Notes under the pieces: model-generated
Database searches by the model: none
What the model was told of the DNA's origin: nothing
The model's input: the letters and a program-made list of their open reading frames with translations, nothing else
Part shown: in pieces, positions 1-5,939 of the stretch
How the letters are laid out: every line of letters starts with the position of its first letter
How positions within the stretch are numbered: position 1 is the stretch's first letter
Origin: Verrucomicrobiota bacterium
Lineage (GTDB): Bacteria; Verrucomicrobiota; Kiritimatiellia; CAIVKH01
Reading direction: 5' to 3'
DNA length: 54,575 nt
Assembly (NCBI GenBank): GCA_024233345.1
Contig: JACKPT010000018.1
Span: 1-54,575 of the forward strand
Translations under genes and position numbers: made by a program

Positions 1-238
1 TGTGGGGTGTGGGCCGGGTCTGCCACAGGAAGGCAAAGGCGCCAGCGTCGAGGAGGGCATGATACAGGCTGACATGAATGAAGGGATGGGTAAAAAGTCG
101 CCACCATTCGCCGGCCAGAACTGAGCCTGGATCGAAGATCAGCGACTCGATGGGGCCTCCGAACAGGAGGGGCAGGTTGAGTGCGAGAATGGCTCCGAAC
201 AAAATGAGGGTGAAGGGATTCATGGCGTGCATTTCCAT
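1..238 (-). CDS. Rhombosortase-like rhomboid intramembrane protease (partial, C-terminus outside window)
   Basis: Only the first 79 residues are inside the window; the gene reads off the left edge. It begins with a hydrophobic segment (residues about 8-27), followed by the motif GEWWRLFTHPFIHVS and then H-A-L-L-D (residues 60-64). This is the arrangement of rhombosortases, the rhomboid-family proteases that process GlyGly-CTERM proteins; the His-x3-Asn/Asp pair lies in the oxyanion region, and the catalytic Ser would lie beyond the edge. The gene directly upstream (VIT/vWA protein) ends in a Gly-Thr-Gly, hydrophobic, Arg/Lys-rich tail, the expected substrate type. Possible starts are at 238, 232 and 223; a stable hairpin lies just upstream of the first. 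Being an ordinary rhomboid is the alternative, but the Asp and the neighbour favour rhombosortase. Confidence 0.75.
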   Translation of the reverse strand, partial: MEMHAMNPFTLILFGAILALNLPLLFGGPIESLIFDPGSVLAGEWWRLFTHPFIHVSLYHALLDAGAFAFLWQTRPTPH

Positions 239-245
239 GCTGAAC

Positions 246-286
246 GGCGGGGCGAGGTCTCCCGGGTGGGGATGCCTCGCCCCGCC
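246..286 (-). promoter_or_regulatory. Perfect 12-bp GC-rich hairpin between VIT/vWA gene and rhombosortase gene
   Basis: GGCGGGGCGAGG (246-257) and CCTCGCCCCGCC (275-286) are exact inverted complements around a 17-nt loop. The hairpin fills most of the 56-nt gap between the VIT/vWA stop and the first possible rhombosortase start. There is no U tract, so it could act as an attenuator, an mRNA processing or stability element, or be a member of a dispersed palindromic repeat family. Confidence 0.6.
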
Positions 287-294
287 GATACAGG

Positions 295-2535
295 TTATGC
301 GTTGGCCTGGTGTTTGCGGTTCCGCCGTGCCATCGCGGCACTGATCAGCACAAACAGCGGACCAACCGGACCGGTGCCGATATTGAGGTCAATGCTTCGG
401 CCCTGGTTGCGGGGTTGGGTGGGCGCCTGTACCGAGGGTTGGCCGGGCTGGCTGGGGCGGGCCGGTTGGGCTGCGGCCAGTTGCTGGGGTTGCGGGGCCG
501 CTTTGGCGGCATCGGGGCCGAGGCCATCCAGCGCCAACTCGCGGAGCAGGCGGAGTTTTTCTTCCCGTGCCTGCTGGGCTGCCCGGTCGCGTCCGATGCG
601 GCGTGCATTCTTTCGATCAATCTTCCAGCGCTGATATTCGCTGTCATTTTCCAAAACCAGGAAGGAGGTATACTCGGTGACGATCGAGTAGGTTTCGCCG
701 AGTTCGACAATTTCCCCGATGACCGAGTCCCGTGACCCAGAGCGGTCGGCCTTCTTTTGAAGCTGGTCGATCCTCTTCCAGGCCCACATCCGTTCAATCT
801 CCGGGTTGGCATCATCACGCGCGGGGAAGGTCATGGTGTCTTCGGAGACAAAGGCTTTGCCCCGGACATCGCCGGTGAGGCGGACCTGGGCATCGCCATC
901 CCCACGGTAGCGACCATAGACCCGGATCGGCATGCCATGAAACAGGTTGGGAAGCACTGCGGGTTCGACATCATAGGTTTCCACGCCTTCGATCTTGACC
1001 GCGAGGTTGGCGGCAACCGGGCGCATCAGTTTGCGGCGAAAGGCTTTGGCGGCCTGCTCGTAGTTGTCGCCATGGGACAGGAAGGCGGCGAGGCCACCGG
1101 CATCGTCAGCAATCTGCTCAAGTAGGGGGCGGTTCACGTCATTGCCCACCCCGATGCAAAACACCCGACAACCGGAAGGCCGCTGCCCGATGACCTGCAG
1201 CAGTTCCGCCCGGTCACGCTGTTCGGTGAGTCCATCACTCAGCACCACCACATTCAGCACCCGGTCGGGATTGGCATACTTGTAGGCGGTGAGCAGGGCG
1301 GGGCGCAATACGGTACCGCCGCGCGCGGACTGATTGTCGAGGAACCGTCGTGCCTCGGTGCCCGCGTTGCCCACTGCGGGACGCAGGCTGCCAAACAGCG
1401 GGTTCGGTTGCACATTGAAGCTGATCAGTTCAAATCGATCTTCAGCGGCAAGGCCATCGACAAAGGCGAGGATGGATTCCCGGGAGACGCCCAGTTTGCC
1501 GTCGTTCGCCATGCTGCCGGAAATATCCAGGACGAAGACATAGTCCATCGACTCATCCAGAGCCGCGAGATCCTCGCCCGCGGTGAGGGTCATCTGGAAG
1601 TATCCATCCTCGCCCTTCTCCCGCGAGGTGATCAGGTCGAGACCGGTTTTGGCCCGGCGCAATTTGCAGGTCAGAACCAGGTCGCGGTTGAGGTCGCCAT
1701 CGCGCTGTTCAAGACTGAGTTGACCATAGTCGGGCCCATGCATGGCCACCACGGCATCGGCGGGGTGGCTGGGACTTCCCATGGCTTCCATGGCCACCAG
1801 GGAGCGGACATCGGCCTGGAAGGAAAGCCGGCCATGCACCCTGGTGTCGGTGGTGGGTTGGGTTGCCGTGGCCAGCGGATAGACATATCGCAGGGTGTCG
1901 TGATCGCTTTCCAGCTCCTGATAGTAGGTAATCTCCACCCGTTGTTCCGCTTTGGGGCCAATGGGGAAAATGCGCATCTCGAAGGTCCGGAAATCCACCT
2001 GCTCGAGGAGCCCCGGATCGCGCCGGACCTGCTTGTAGCTGTTATAGATCTCGCGGGCCTTTTCCTTTTCCAGCACTTCGCCGACCATTTCCTTGCCATT
2101 GATCCACATGCTGAAGTTCGCCACGCTGGCGCCCCGGGGTACCGGGAAGGTGTAGAGCGCCTCAACTTGCCGGTCTTCCTGATTCTGGAAGACCTGCACG
2201 ACTTTGGTGACGGCCACGCCGTTGTTGATGGAAACCCGGACCTCGTGTTCGATGATTTGAAGCTGTCCGCCGAATCCGCCGTCGGCAATCAGCAGTCCCG
2301 CCCCGTGGGAGGTGGCGGTAAGGGTGAGGGCCATGAACAGTATGCCATAAACGAAAGCACGGTTCAGCGGGACGCTGAACCCTACCCGTTTGCTTGGAGT
2401 TTCGGAACTAGGTAGGGTTCGCCGTCCCTGGCGAACCGAGATTGTCGGTCGGCGGTTGTTCTTAAGCCGCCGGGAGAGTCCGGCCACTCCCGCGAGCAGC
2501 CTGGTGTGTATTCGATTGTGTCCTGTCTTTTTCAT
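295..2535 (-). CDS. VIT and von Willebrand factor A domain protein with GlyGly-CTERM-like tail
   Basis: A 746-residue secreted protein. The chosen ATG has AAAAGGA eight bases upstream; the frame stays open further upstream but without a better start. Residues about 1-80 form an unusually long signal region, then comes a VIT (vault/inter-alpha-trypsin) domain (about 80-215) and a vWA domain with the MIDAS motif DISGSM (about residue 333). The end is a Pro/Gln-rich linker, then GTGPVG, a short hydrophobic stretch and ARRNRKH, like GlyGly-CTERM sorting tails cut by rhombosortases. VIT-vWA proteins are recurrent sortase or exosortase partners in other bacteria. It is third in an operon with two small membrane proteins before it and the rhombosortase after it. 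A palindromic repeat pair lies inside its 5' end and encodes about 26 residues of the signal region. Confidence 0.85.
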   Translation of the reverse strand: MKKTGHNRIHTRLLAGVAGLSRRLKNNRRPTISVRQGRRTLPSSETPSKRVGFSVPLNRAFVYGILFMALTLTATSHGAGLLIADGGFGGQLQIIEHEVRVSINNGVAVTKVVQVFQNQEDRQVEALYTFPVPRGASVANFSMWINGKEMVGEVLEKEKAREIYNSYKQVRRDPGLLEQVDFRTFEMRIFPIGPKAEQRVEITYYQELESDHDTLRYVYPLATATQPTTDTRVHGRLSFQADVRSLVAMEAMGSPSHPADAVVAMHGPDYGQLSLEQRDGDLNRDLVLTCKLRRAKTGLDLITSREKGEDGYFQMTLTAGEDLAALDESMDYVFVLDISGSMANDGKLGVSRESILAFVDGLAAEDRFELISFNVQPNPLFGSLRPAVGNAGTEARRFLDNQSARGGTVLRPALLTAYKYANPDRVLNVVVLSDGLTEQRDRAELLQVIGQRPSGCRVFCIGVGNDVNRPLLEQIADDAGGLAAFLSHGDNYEQAAKAFRRKLMRPVAANLAVKIEGVETYDVEPAVLPNLFHGMPIRVYGRYRGDGDAQVRLTGDVRGKAFVSEDTMTFPARDDANPEIERMWAWKRIDQLQKKADRSGSRDSVIGEIVELGETYSIVTEYTSFLVLENDSEYQRWKIDRKNARRIGRDRAAQQAREEKLRLLRELALDGLGPDAAKAAPQPQQLAAAQPARPSQPGQPSVQAPTQPRNQGRSIDLNIGTGPVGPLFVLISAAMARRNRKHQANA
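2361..2437. repeat. Double palindrome (REP-like element) inside the VIT/vWA coding sequence
   Basis: Two hairpins lie 34 bp apart: GGTTCAGCG/CGCTGAACC (2361-2369 and 2373-2381, 3-nt loop) and GGTTCGCC/GGCGAACC (2416-2423 and 2430-2437, 6-nt loop). They are themselves joined by an exact inverted pair AACCCTACC (2378-2386) and GGTAGGGTT (2411-2419), so the whole forms a mirrored element of the REP/BIME type. It is read in frame as residues about 33-59 of the VIT/vWA protein, between the basic N-terminus and the hydrophobic signal core. Confidence 0.7.
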
Positions 2536-2564
2536 TGTGTTGTTCCTTTTGTGTTGAGGGTTGT

Positions 2565-2816
2565 TTATTCCTTGGGTCCGTAAAGGGCATTGACGATGCC
2601 GAATGCCATCATGCCGCCGGCGATCACCACGCAGGTGGCAACGGTGCGCCAGAGCGTGTCCTGACGGGTAAAGTCCCAGATCGCCAGGACCGAGGTGATG
2701 ACGCTGATGATCAGGCAGAGGGTGATGGTGATGAAGGAGCACCACTTCACCTTGGTCGGCTCAATCAGGCCGCGTCGCGTGCGTGGAGGTTTGATGGTGG
2801 TCGGTGTGTTTTGCAT
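2565..2816 (-). CDS. Small membrane protein, 83 aa, unknown function
   Basis: Not recognised as a named family. The protein has a basic, Pro/Thr-rich N-terminus (about 25 residues), a strongly hydrophobic segment at about 27-47 (SFITITLCLIISVITSVLAI) and a second at about 59-78. Two transmembrane helices with a short loop containing the basic and acidic residues DFTRQD are therefore likely. The ATG follows AGGA with a 7-nt spacer. The gene is second in the sigma-54-type operon, 29 bases before the VIT/vWA gene, so it probably serves the same envelope system. Confidence 0.65.
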   Translation of the reverse strand: MQNTPTTIKPPRTRRGLIEPTKVKWCSFITITLCLIISVITSVLAIWDFTRQDTLWRTVATCVVIAGGMMAFGIVNALYGPKE

Positions 2817-2842
2817 GGTCGTGTCCTGTCTTTTGGTTTGGT

Positions 2843-3013
2843 TTATCGAAGGGCCAGGTAGGCCCGGTTGCTGAACATCGCCACAAACTGCCGGTAGGCC
2901 TGGTCGTGGCTTGAGGTTACCTGACCGGCCAGCGAGTTCGAGAGGGCCCTTCCGCCCAGTATGGTGGCGGCTATGGCGGCGAGAATTCCGAGGATGATCA
3001 GGGTCTTTTTCAT
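2843..3013 (-). CDS. Small single-span membrane or secreted protein, 56 aa, unknown function
   Basis: The 56-residue product begins MKKTLIILGILAAIAATILG, a signal anchor, followed by a short polar tail of about 35 residues ending NRAYLALR. The frame is open to 3064, but the ATG at 3013 is preceded by AAAGGAA and lies about 25 bases after the predicted sigma-54 transcription start, so it is the likely first gene of the operon. It is not recognised. A periplasmic or membrane-anchored accessory role to the VIT/vWA-rhombosortase pair is inference from position only. Confidence 0.6.
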   Translation of the reverse strand: MKKTLIILGILAAIAATILGGRALSNSLAGQVTSSHDQAYRQFVAMFSNRAYLALR

Positions 3014-3047
3014 TTGCTTGTTCCTTTCTGTGGTCGGAACCGCTATG

Positions 3048-3063
3048 TGCAGGCGCCATGCCA
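3048..3063 (-). promoter_or_regulatory. Sigma-54 (RpoN) -24/-12 promoter for the VIT/vWA-rhombosortase operon
   Basis: Read on the minus strand the site is TGGCATGGCGCCTGCA. It matches the RpoN consensus TGGCACG-N4-TTGCA at 10 of 12 fixed positions, with the invariant GG and GC separated by exactly 10 bases. Transcription would start near 3038, about 25 bases before the ATG at 3013. A sigma-54 activator gene with a GAFTGA loop is encoded divergently next to it. Confidence 0.75.
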
Positions 3064-3102
3064 ACGCTTTTCTGGACGGCAGACTGGTTTAGGTAAGTGC
3101 TT

Positions 3103-3172
3103 TATGCTAATGCATATAAGTCATTATCTTGGCTCCTGGTTGCCTGTGCGCATCTTTTAGGTCTGTGCATAT
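3103..3172. promoter_or_regulatory. Candidate activator-binding region upstream of the sigma-54 promoter
   Basis: An inverted repeat TATGC-N4-GCATA lies at 3103-3116, centred about 70 bp upstream of the predicted start. The string TGCATAT occurs at 3111-3117 and again at 3166-3172, 55 bp apart. This AT-rich patch sits between the divergent activator gene and the promoter, where an enhancer-binding protein would bind. It is a pattern-based guess. Confidence 0.35.
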
Positions 3173-3177
3173 TGTGA

Positions 3178-4692
3178 ATGGACATGTACATTAATTGTAT
3201 GAGCGACCCCTTGACCCTATCTCCCTCCGAGCGGGACCTGTTTGCCTTGGTAGTGGAGGCTTCCTTTGTGAATCCATTTTCCTCGGACCGGCGGAGTGTG
3301 GATTTGCGGATCGGTGGAAGCGGTGGCTTATCGGATGCGTTGGTTACGGTGCGTTCGGTGCTGGACCAAATGCGGGCCGAGAAACGGGTGTCCGTTCGGG
3401 GGTATGAAGGGGAGGATGCGCGTTTGCTCCAGATGACGATTCTGTTCGACGCATTCCATCGCTGGGCTCACGACTATGACCGGTTGATTCGATCCCAGAC
3501 GGCGGAAGGGGAGCGCCCGGTGCCCGCGCCCTTTGTCGCGGATGTACTGGACCATTTGATCGCGCACGGGATTCGCCAGTCCGAAGCGGTCCGGCTGGTG
3601 GCCATCTTCTATCAGCTCCGTCGAGCCTATACGTTTATTCAGTCCGGGCTGGTTGGAGCCAGCCCCTGCATGCAGGCGCTGCGGGTCCGGTTGTGGAACA
3701 ACATCTTTACCTGCAATCTCCGGTTATACATCGAAGCCCTGCTGTCCCGGATGGAAGATTTTTCGACCCTGTTGCTGGGGGAAACCGGTTCTGGAAAAGG
3801 CGCGGCTGCGGCGGCCATCGGCCGGTCCGGTTTCATTCCCTTTCGACCGGAGACCGGCCGGTTCGCAGAGAGTTTTGCCGGTAATTTCATTGCCATCAAT
3901 CTGTCCCAATATCCGGAGGCCCTGGTGGAGTCGGAGCTGTTTGGGCACCGCAAGGGGGCGTTTACCGGAGCGGTGACTGATCACGACGGGGTGTTTGCCC
4001 GGTGCAGTCCGAACGGCTCGATCTTTCTTGATGAAATTGGAGAGGTTCCGGAGACCTTGCAGATCAAGTTGCTGCAGGTGTTGCAGGAGCGGATCTTTAC
4101 TCCGGTGGGCAGCCATGACCGGAAGCGATTTTCGGGACGGATCATTGCCGCAACCAACCGTCCCTTAGCGGCCCTGCGGGCATCCGCCGGGTTTCGGGAG
4201 GATTTTTATTACCGGCTCTGCTCGGACGTGATCGAGCTGCCGACCCTGCGGCAGAGAATCGAGGAGGATGCGGAAGAGCTGTCGCGGCTGGTGCGCAGTT
4301 TGATGATCCGGCACCTCGGGGCTGCCGCAGCGGAAGTCTTACAGCCTTCGGTACTGGAGGCGTTGGCGACCTCGCCGGGGCCGGGTTATGCCTGGCCGGG
4401 AAATGTGCGTGAGTTGGAACAGGCCCTGCGCCGAATCCTGGTGACCGGAGCCTATGTGCCGGGCGTTGCTTCTCGCCCGGATGTGGACGAATGGTTGCAG
4501 GCGGCGGCTGCGGGGGAACTGACGGCGGAACAACTGATGGCGGCGTACTGTGCCGCTCTGTGGCGGAAGGATGGAAACTACGAGGAAGTGGGCCGCCGCA
4601 CCGGGTTTGACCGTCGCACGGTGAAGAAGTATGTCCTGCAGGGGATTCAAGGGGATGGAACAGAAGGAAACGAAGGAAGCGAAGGCGGATGA
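3178..4692 (+). CDS. Sigma-54-dependent transcriptional activator (bacterial enhancer-binding protein)
   Basis: The 504-residue protein has an N-terminal domain (about 1-190) that I do not recognise; it is not a receiver or an obvious GAF/PAS domain. An AAA+ sigma-54 interaction domain follows: Walker A GETGSGKG (about 201-208), the sigma-54 contact loop GAFTGA (about 260-265), Walker B SIFLDEIGE, the arginine-rich FREDFYYRL, and WPGNVRELEQ. The C-terminus is a helix-turn-helix (NYEEVGRRTGFDRRTVKKY). Starts at 3178, 3184 and 3199 are all possible; none has a clear ribosome site. The gene is divergent from the rhombosortase operon, whose promoter is of sigma-54 type, so it is its probable activator. 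The last ten or so residues (Gly/Glu-rich) are encoded by a dispersed repeat. Confidence 0.9.
   Translation: MDMYINCMSDPLTLSPSERDLFALVVEASFVNPFSSDRRSVDLRIGGSGGLSDALVTVRSVLDQMRAEKRVSVRGYEGEDARLLQMTILFDAFHRWAHDYDRLIRSQTAEGERPVPAPFVADVLDHLIAHGIRQSEAVRLVAIFYQLRRAYTFIQSGLVGASPCMQALRVRLWNNIFTCNLRLYIEALLSRMEDFSTLLLGETGSGKGAAAAAIGRSGFIPFRPETGRFAESFAGNFIAINLSQYPEALVESELFGHRKGAFTGAVTDHDGVFARCSPNGSIFLDEIGEVPETLQIKLLQVLQERIFTPVGSHDRKRFSGRIIAATNRPLAALRASAGFREDFYYRLCSDVIELPTLRQRIEEDAEELSRLVRSLMIRHLGAAAAEVLQPSVLEALATSPGPGYAWPGNVRELEQALRRILVTGAYVPGVASRPDVDEWLQAAAAGELTAEQLMAAYCAALWRKDGNYEEVGRRTGFDRRTVKKYVLQGIQGDGTEGNEGSEGG
4658..4684. repeat. 27-bp purine-rich dispersed repeat, copy 1
   Basis: This stretch matches 28769-28795 at 25 of 27 positions, and both copies are followed within a few bases by TGACCCT. 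Here it is the 3' end of the sigma-54 activator gene and encodes its Gly/Glu-rich C-terminal tail. The other copy is intergenic. Confidence 0.6.
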
Positions 4693-4733
4693 CCCTGGCG
4701 GGCGGATTTGCCCTGATCATCTCGTGGATTGAC

Positions 4734-4749
4734 CTGATATGAGTATCAG
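4734..4749. promoter_or_regulatory. Palindromic operator candidate for the toxin-antitoxin pair
   Basis: CTGATA-TGAG-TATCAG is a perfect 6-bp inverted repeat 17 bases before the antitoxin ATG, immediately ahead of the ribosome site AAGGAG (4755-4760). Phd-type antitoxins bind such palindromes to repress their own operon; assignment here is by position. Confidence 0.5.
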
Positions 4750-4766
4750 ATTATAAGGAGATTGTT

Positions 4767-5054
4767 ATGGACTATCTTGCGGTCAAGGATTTGAAGGCGC
4801 CCCGGCTGGTGAGGGAGAAGCTTGCTGCTGAAGGCGACCTGATGGTGATGAACAACGGGAAGCCGATGGCCCTGATGCTGCACCTTGCCGAGGGAGAGAA
4901 TCCTCAGGAGCTGCTGGATGCGGTTCAGTCGGCGAGGGCGCGGCTCGCCCTGATGCGGTTGCGCGAACAGGCCCGCACGTCCGGGGTTGTTCGCATGAGG
5001 CAGAAGGACATTGCCGCGGAGATTCAGGCGGTGCGAAGGGCCCGTCGACGGTGA
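4767..5054 (+). CDS. Phd/YefM-like antitoxin
   Basis: This is a 95-residue protein. Residues 1-45 (V-K-D-L-K-A-P..V-R-E-K-L then LMVMNNGKPMALMLHL) follow the prevent-host-death pattern, an N-terminal DNA-binding fold ending in the conserved NGKP-A-h-h strand. The C-terminal half is charged and helical (Arg/Ala/Glu-rich, ending RRARRR), as expected of the part that wraps the toxin. It has a strong AAGGAG site and overlaps the PIN gene by GTGA, so the two are translationally coupled. It should neutralise the PIN RNase and autorepress via the palindrome upstream. Family assignment is moderate because Phd, AbrB and other antitoxins share little sequence. Confidence 0.75.
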   Translation: MDYLAVKDLKAPRLVREKLAAEGDLMVMNNGKPMALMLHLAEGENPQELLDAVQSARARLALMRLREQARTSGVVRMRQKDIAAEIQAVRRARRR

Positions 5055-5473
5055 ATGCTGCGGTGTTCGACACCAACGTCCTTGTGTCGGGCATCCCGTC
5101 ACCCCATGGCCCGCCCGGATATCTTGTGGAGGGGCTTCTTGACGGATGGTTGCGCGCGGTCCTGGATGACCGGATACTCGATGAGTACCGCGAGGTGCTG
5201 TCCCGCCCATCTTTTGGCTTCGATGCTGGTGACATAGCCTCGCTGCTTCACCGCATCACCAGGTTGGCGATATGGCCTGCATTGAACGCTGGTGTGGTCG
5301 ACGTCAAGTCATTACCTGACCCAGACGATGCGCCCTTCCTGATTTGCGCTGCCTCAGCGGGTGTGCCTTTGGTGACGGGAAACCTTCGTCATTTTCCGAA
5401 GAAGGCTGTCGGTGTGGTCTCGGTACTTTCTCCGGCCAGCTTTTGGCATAGGCTCCCGCGTGAGGTAGGGTAA
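5051..5473 (+). CDS. PIN-domain ribonuclease toxin (PIN_3/COG1569-like)
   Basis: A 140-residue PIN domain, full length for the family. The first acidic residue is in VFDTNVLVSG (Asp7), the next in LDEYREVLSRP (Glu45), then LPDPDDAPFL (89-95) and the terminal LVTGNLRHF. These are the metal-binding acidic residues and the Asn strand typical of the putative toxin component, PIN family. The start is GTG at 5051, whose last two bases overlap the antitoxin TGA. PIN toxins cleave RNA (tRNA, rRNA or mRNA); the target cannot be read from sequence. Confidence 0.88.
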   Translation: MNAAVFDTNVLVSGIPSPHGPPGYLVEGLLDGWLRAVLDDRILDEYREVLSRPSFGFDAGDIASLLHRITRLAIWPALNAGVVDVKSLPDPDDAPFLICAASAGVPLVTGNLRHFPKKAVGVVSVLSPASFWHRLPREVG

Positions 5474-5511
5474 GGGCTTAGTAGGGTCATGAAATCAAGA
5501 AGGAGGACGAC

Positions 5512-5910
5512 ATGAATGCAACCTTGCAGTTACTGGCTCTAACCGTGATGCGGGTGGGGGCCGGCCTGATGATGGCAACCCACGGGTACGGAAAGATCTT
5601 TGAAGATGGGCGGATGGAGAAGTTCACCGCCGGGGTGGGGGACATGGGATTTCCATTCCCGGGTTTGTTCGCGTGGCTGGCCGCGCTGTCGGAGCTGGTG
5701 GGGGGCGTTTGCCTCGCCCTCGGACTGGGTACCCGGGTCAGTGCCTTTCTGATTGCCGGCACGATGTTTGTCGCCGCATTCATCCGCCACGGCGCCGATC
5801 CATTCGCCAAGAAGGAGCTCGCGTTGCTCTACCTCGTGGTGATGGTATACTTCGCGGTTTGCGGCGGGGGCAGGTGGGCTCTGGACAAATTCCTTGGCAA
5901 GAAGGGCTGA
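5512..5910 (+). CDS. DoxX family membrane protein
   Basis: This is a 132-residue protein with four predicted transmembrane helices. The first contains LTVMRVGAGLMMATHGYGKI, the family's R-x-x-x-G-x-x-x-x-x-H-G signature. It is followed by F-x-x-h-G-F-P-x-P (MGFPFPGLFAWLAAL), SELVGG and LGTRVSAFLI, and the chain ends at FLGKKG. The start has AAGGAGG seven bases upstream. DoxX proteins are small inner-membrane proteins linked to quinone, thiosulfate or oxidative-stress metabolism; no specific substrate can be assigned. It stands alone, convergent with the next gene. Confidence 0.9.
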   Translation: MNATLQLLALTVMRVGAGLMMATHGYGKIFEDGRMEKFTAGVGDMGFPFPGLFAWLAALSELVGGVCLALGLGTRVSAFLIAGTMFVAAFIRHGADPFAKKELALLYLVVMVYFAVCGGGRWALDKFLGKKG

Positions 5911-5922
5911 TGTGACGAAAAC

Positions 5923-5937
5923 CCACCCGGCCGGTGG
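5923..5937. terminator. Small hairpin between convergent genes
   Basis: CCACC-CGGCC-GGTGG, flanked further out by GACG/CGTC, lies between the stop of the DoxX gene and the stop of the convergent reprolysin-like gene. It could terminate either transcript, but the stem is short and no T tract follows. Confidence 0.3.
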
Positions 5938-5939
5938 CG

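Noticed and set aside
1408..2415. Long open frame on the plus strand opposite the VIT/vWA gene
   Set aside because: It is antisense to a gene with clear VIT and MIDAS motifs; its product has no recognisable domain or start signal and reflects codon bias in GC-rich DNA.
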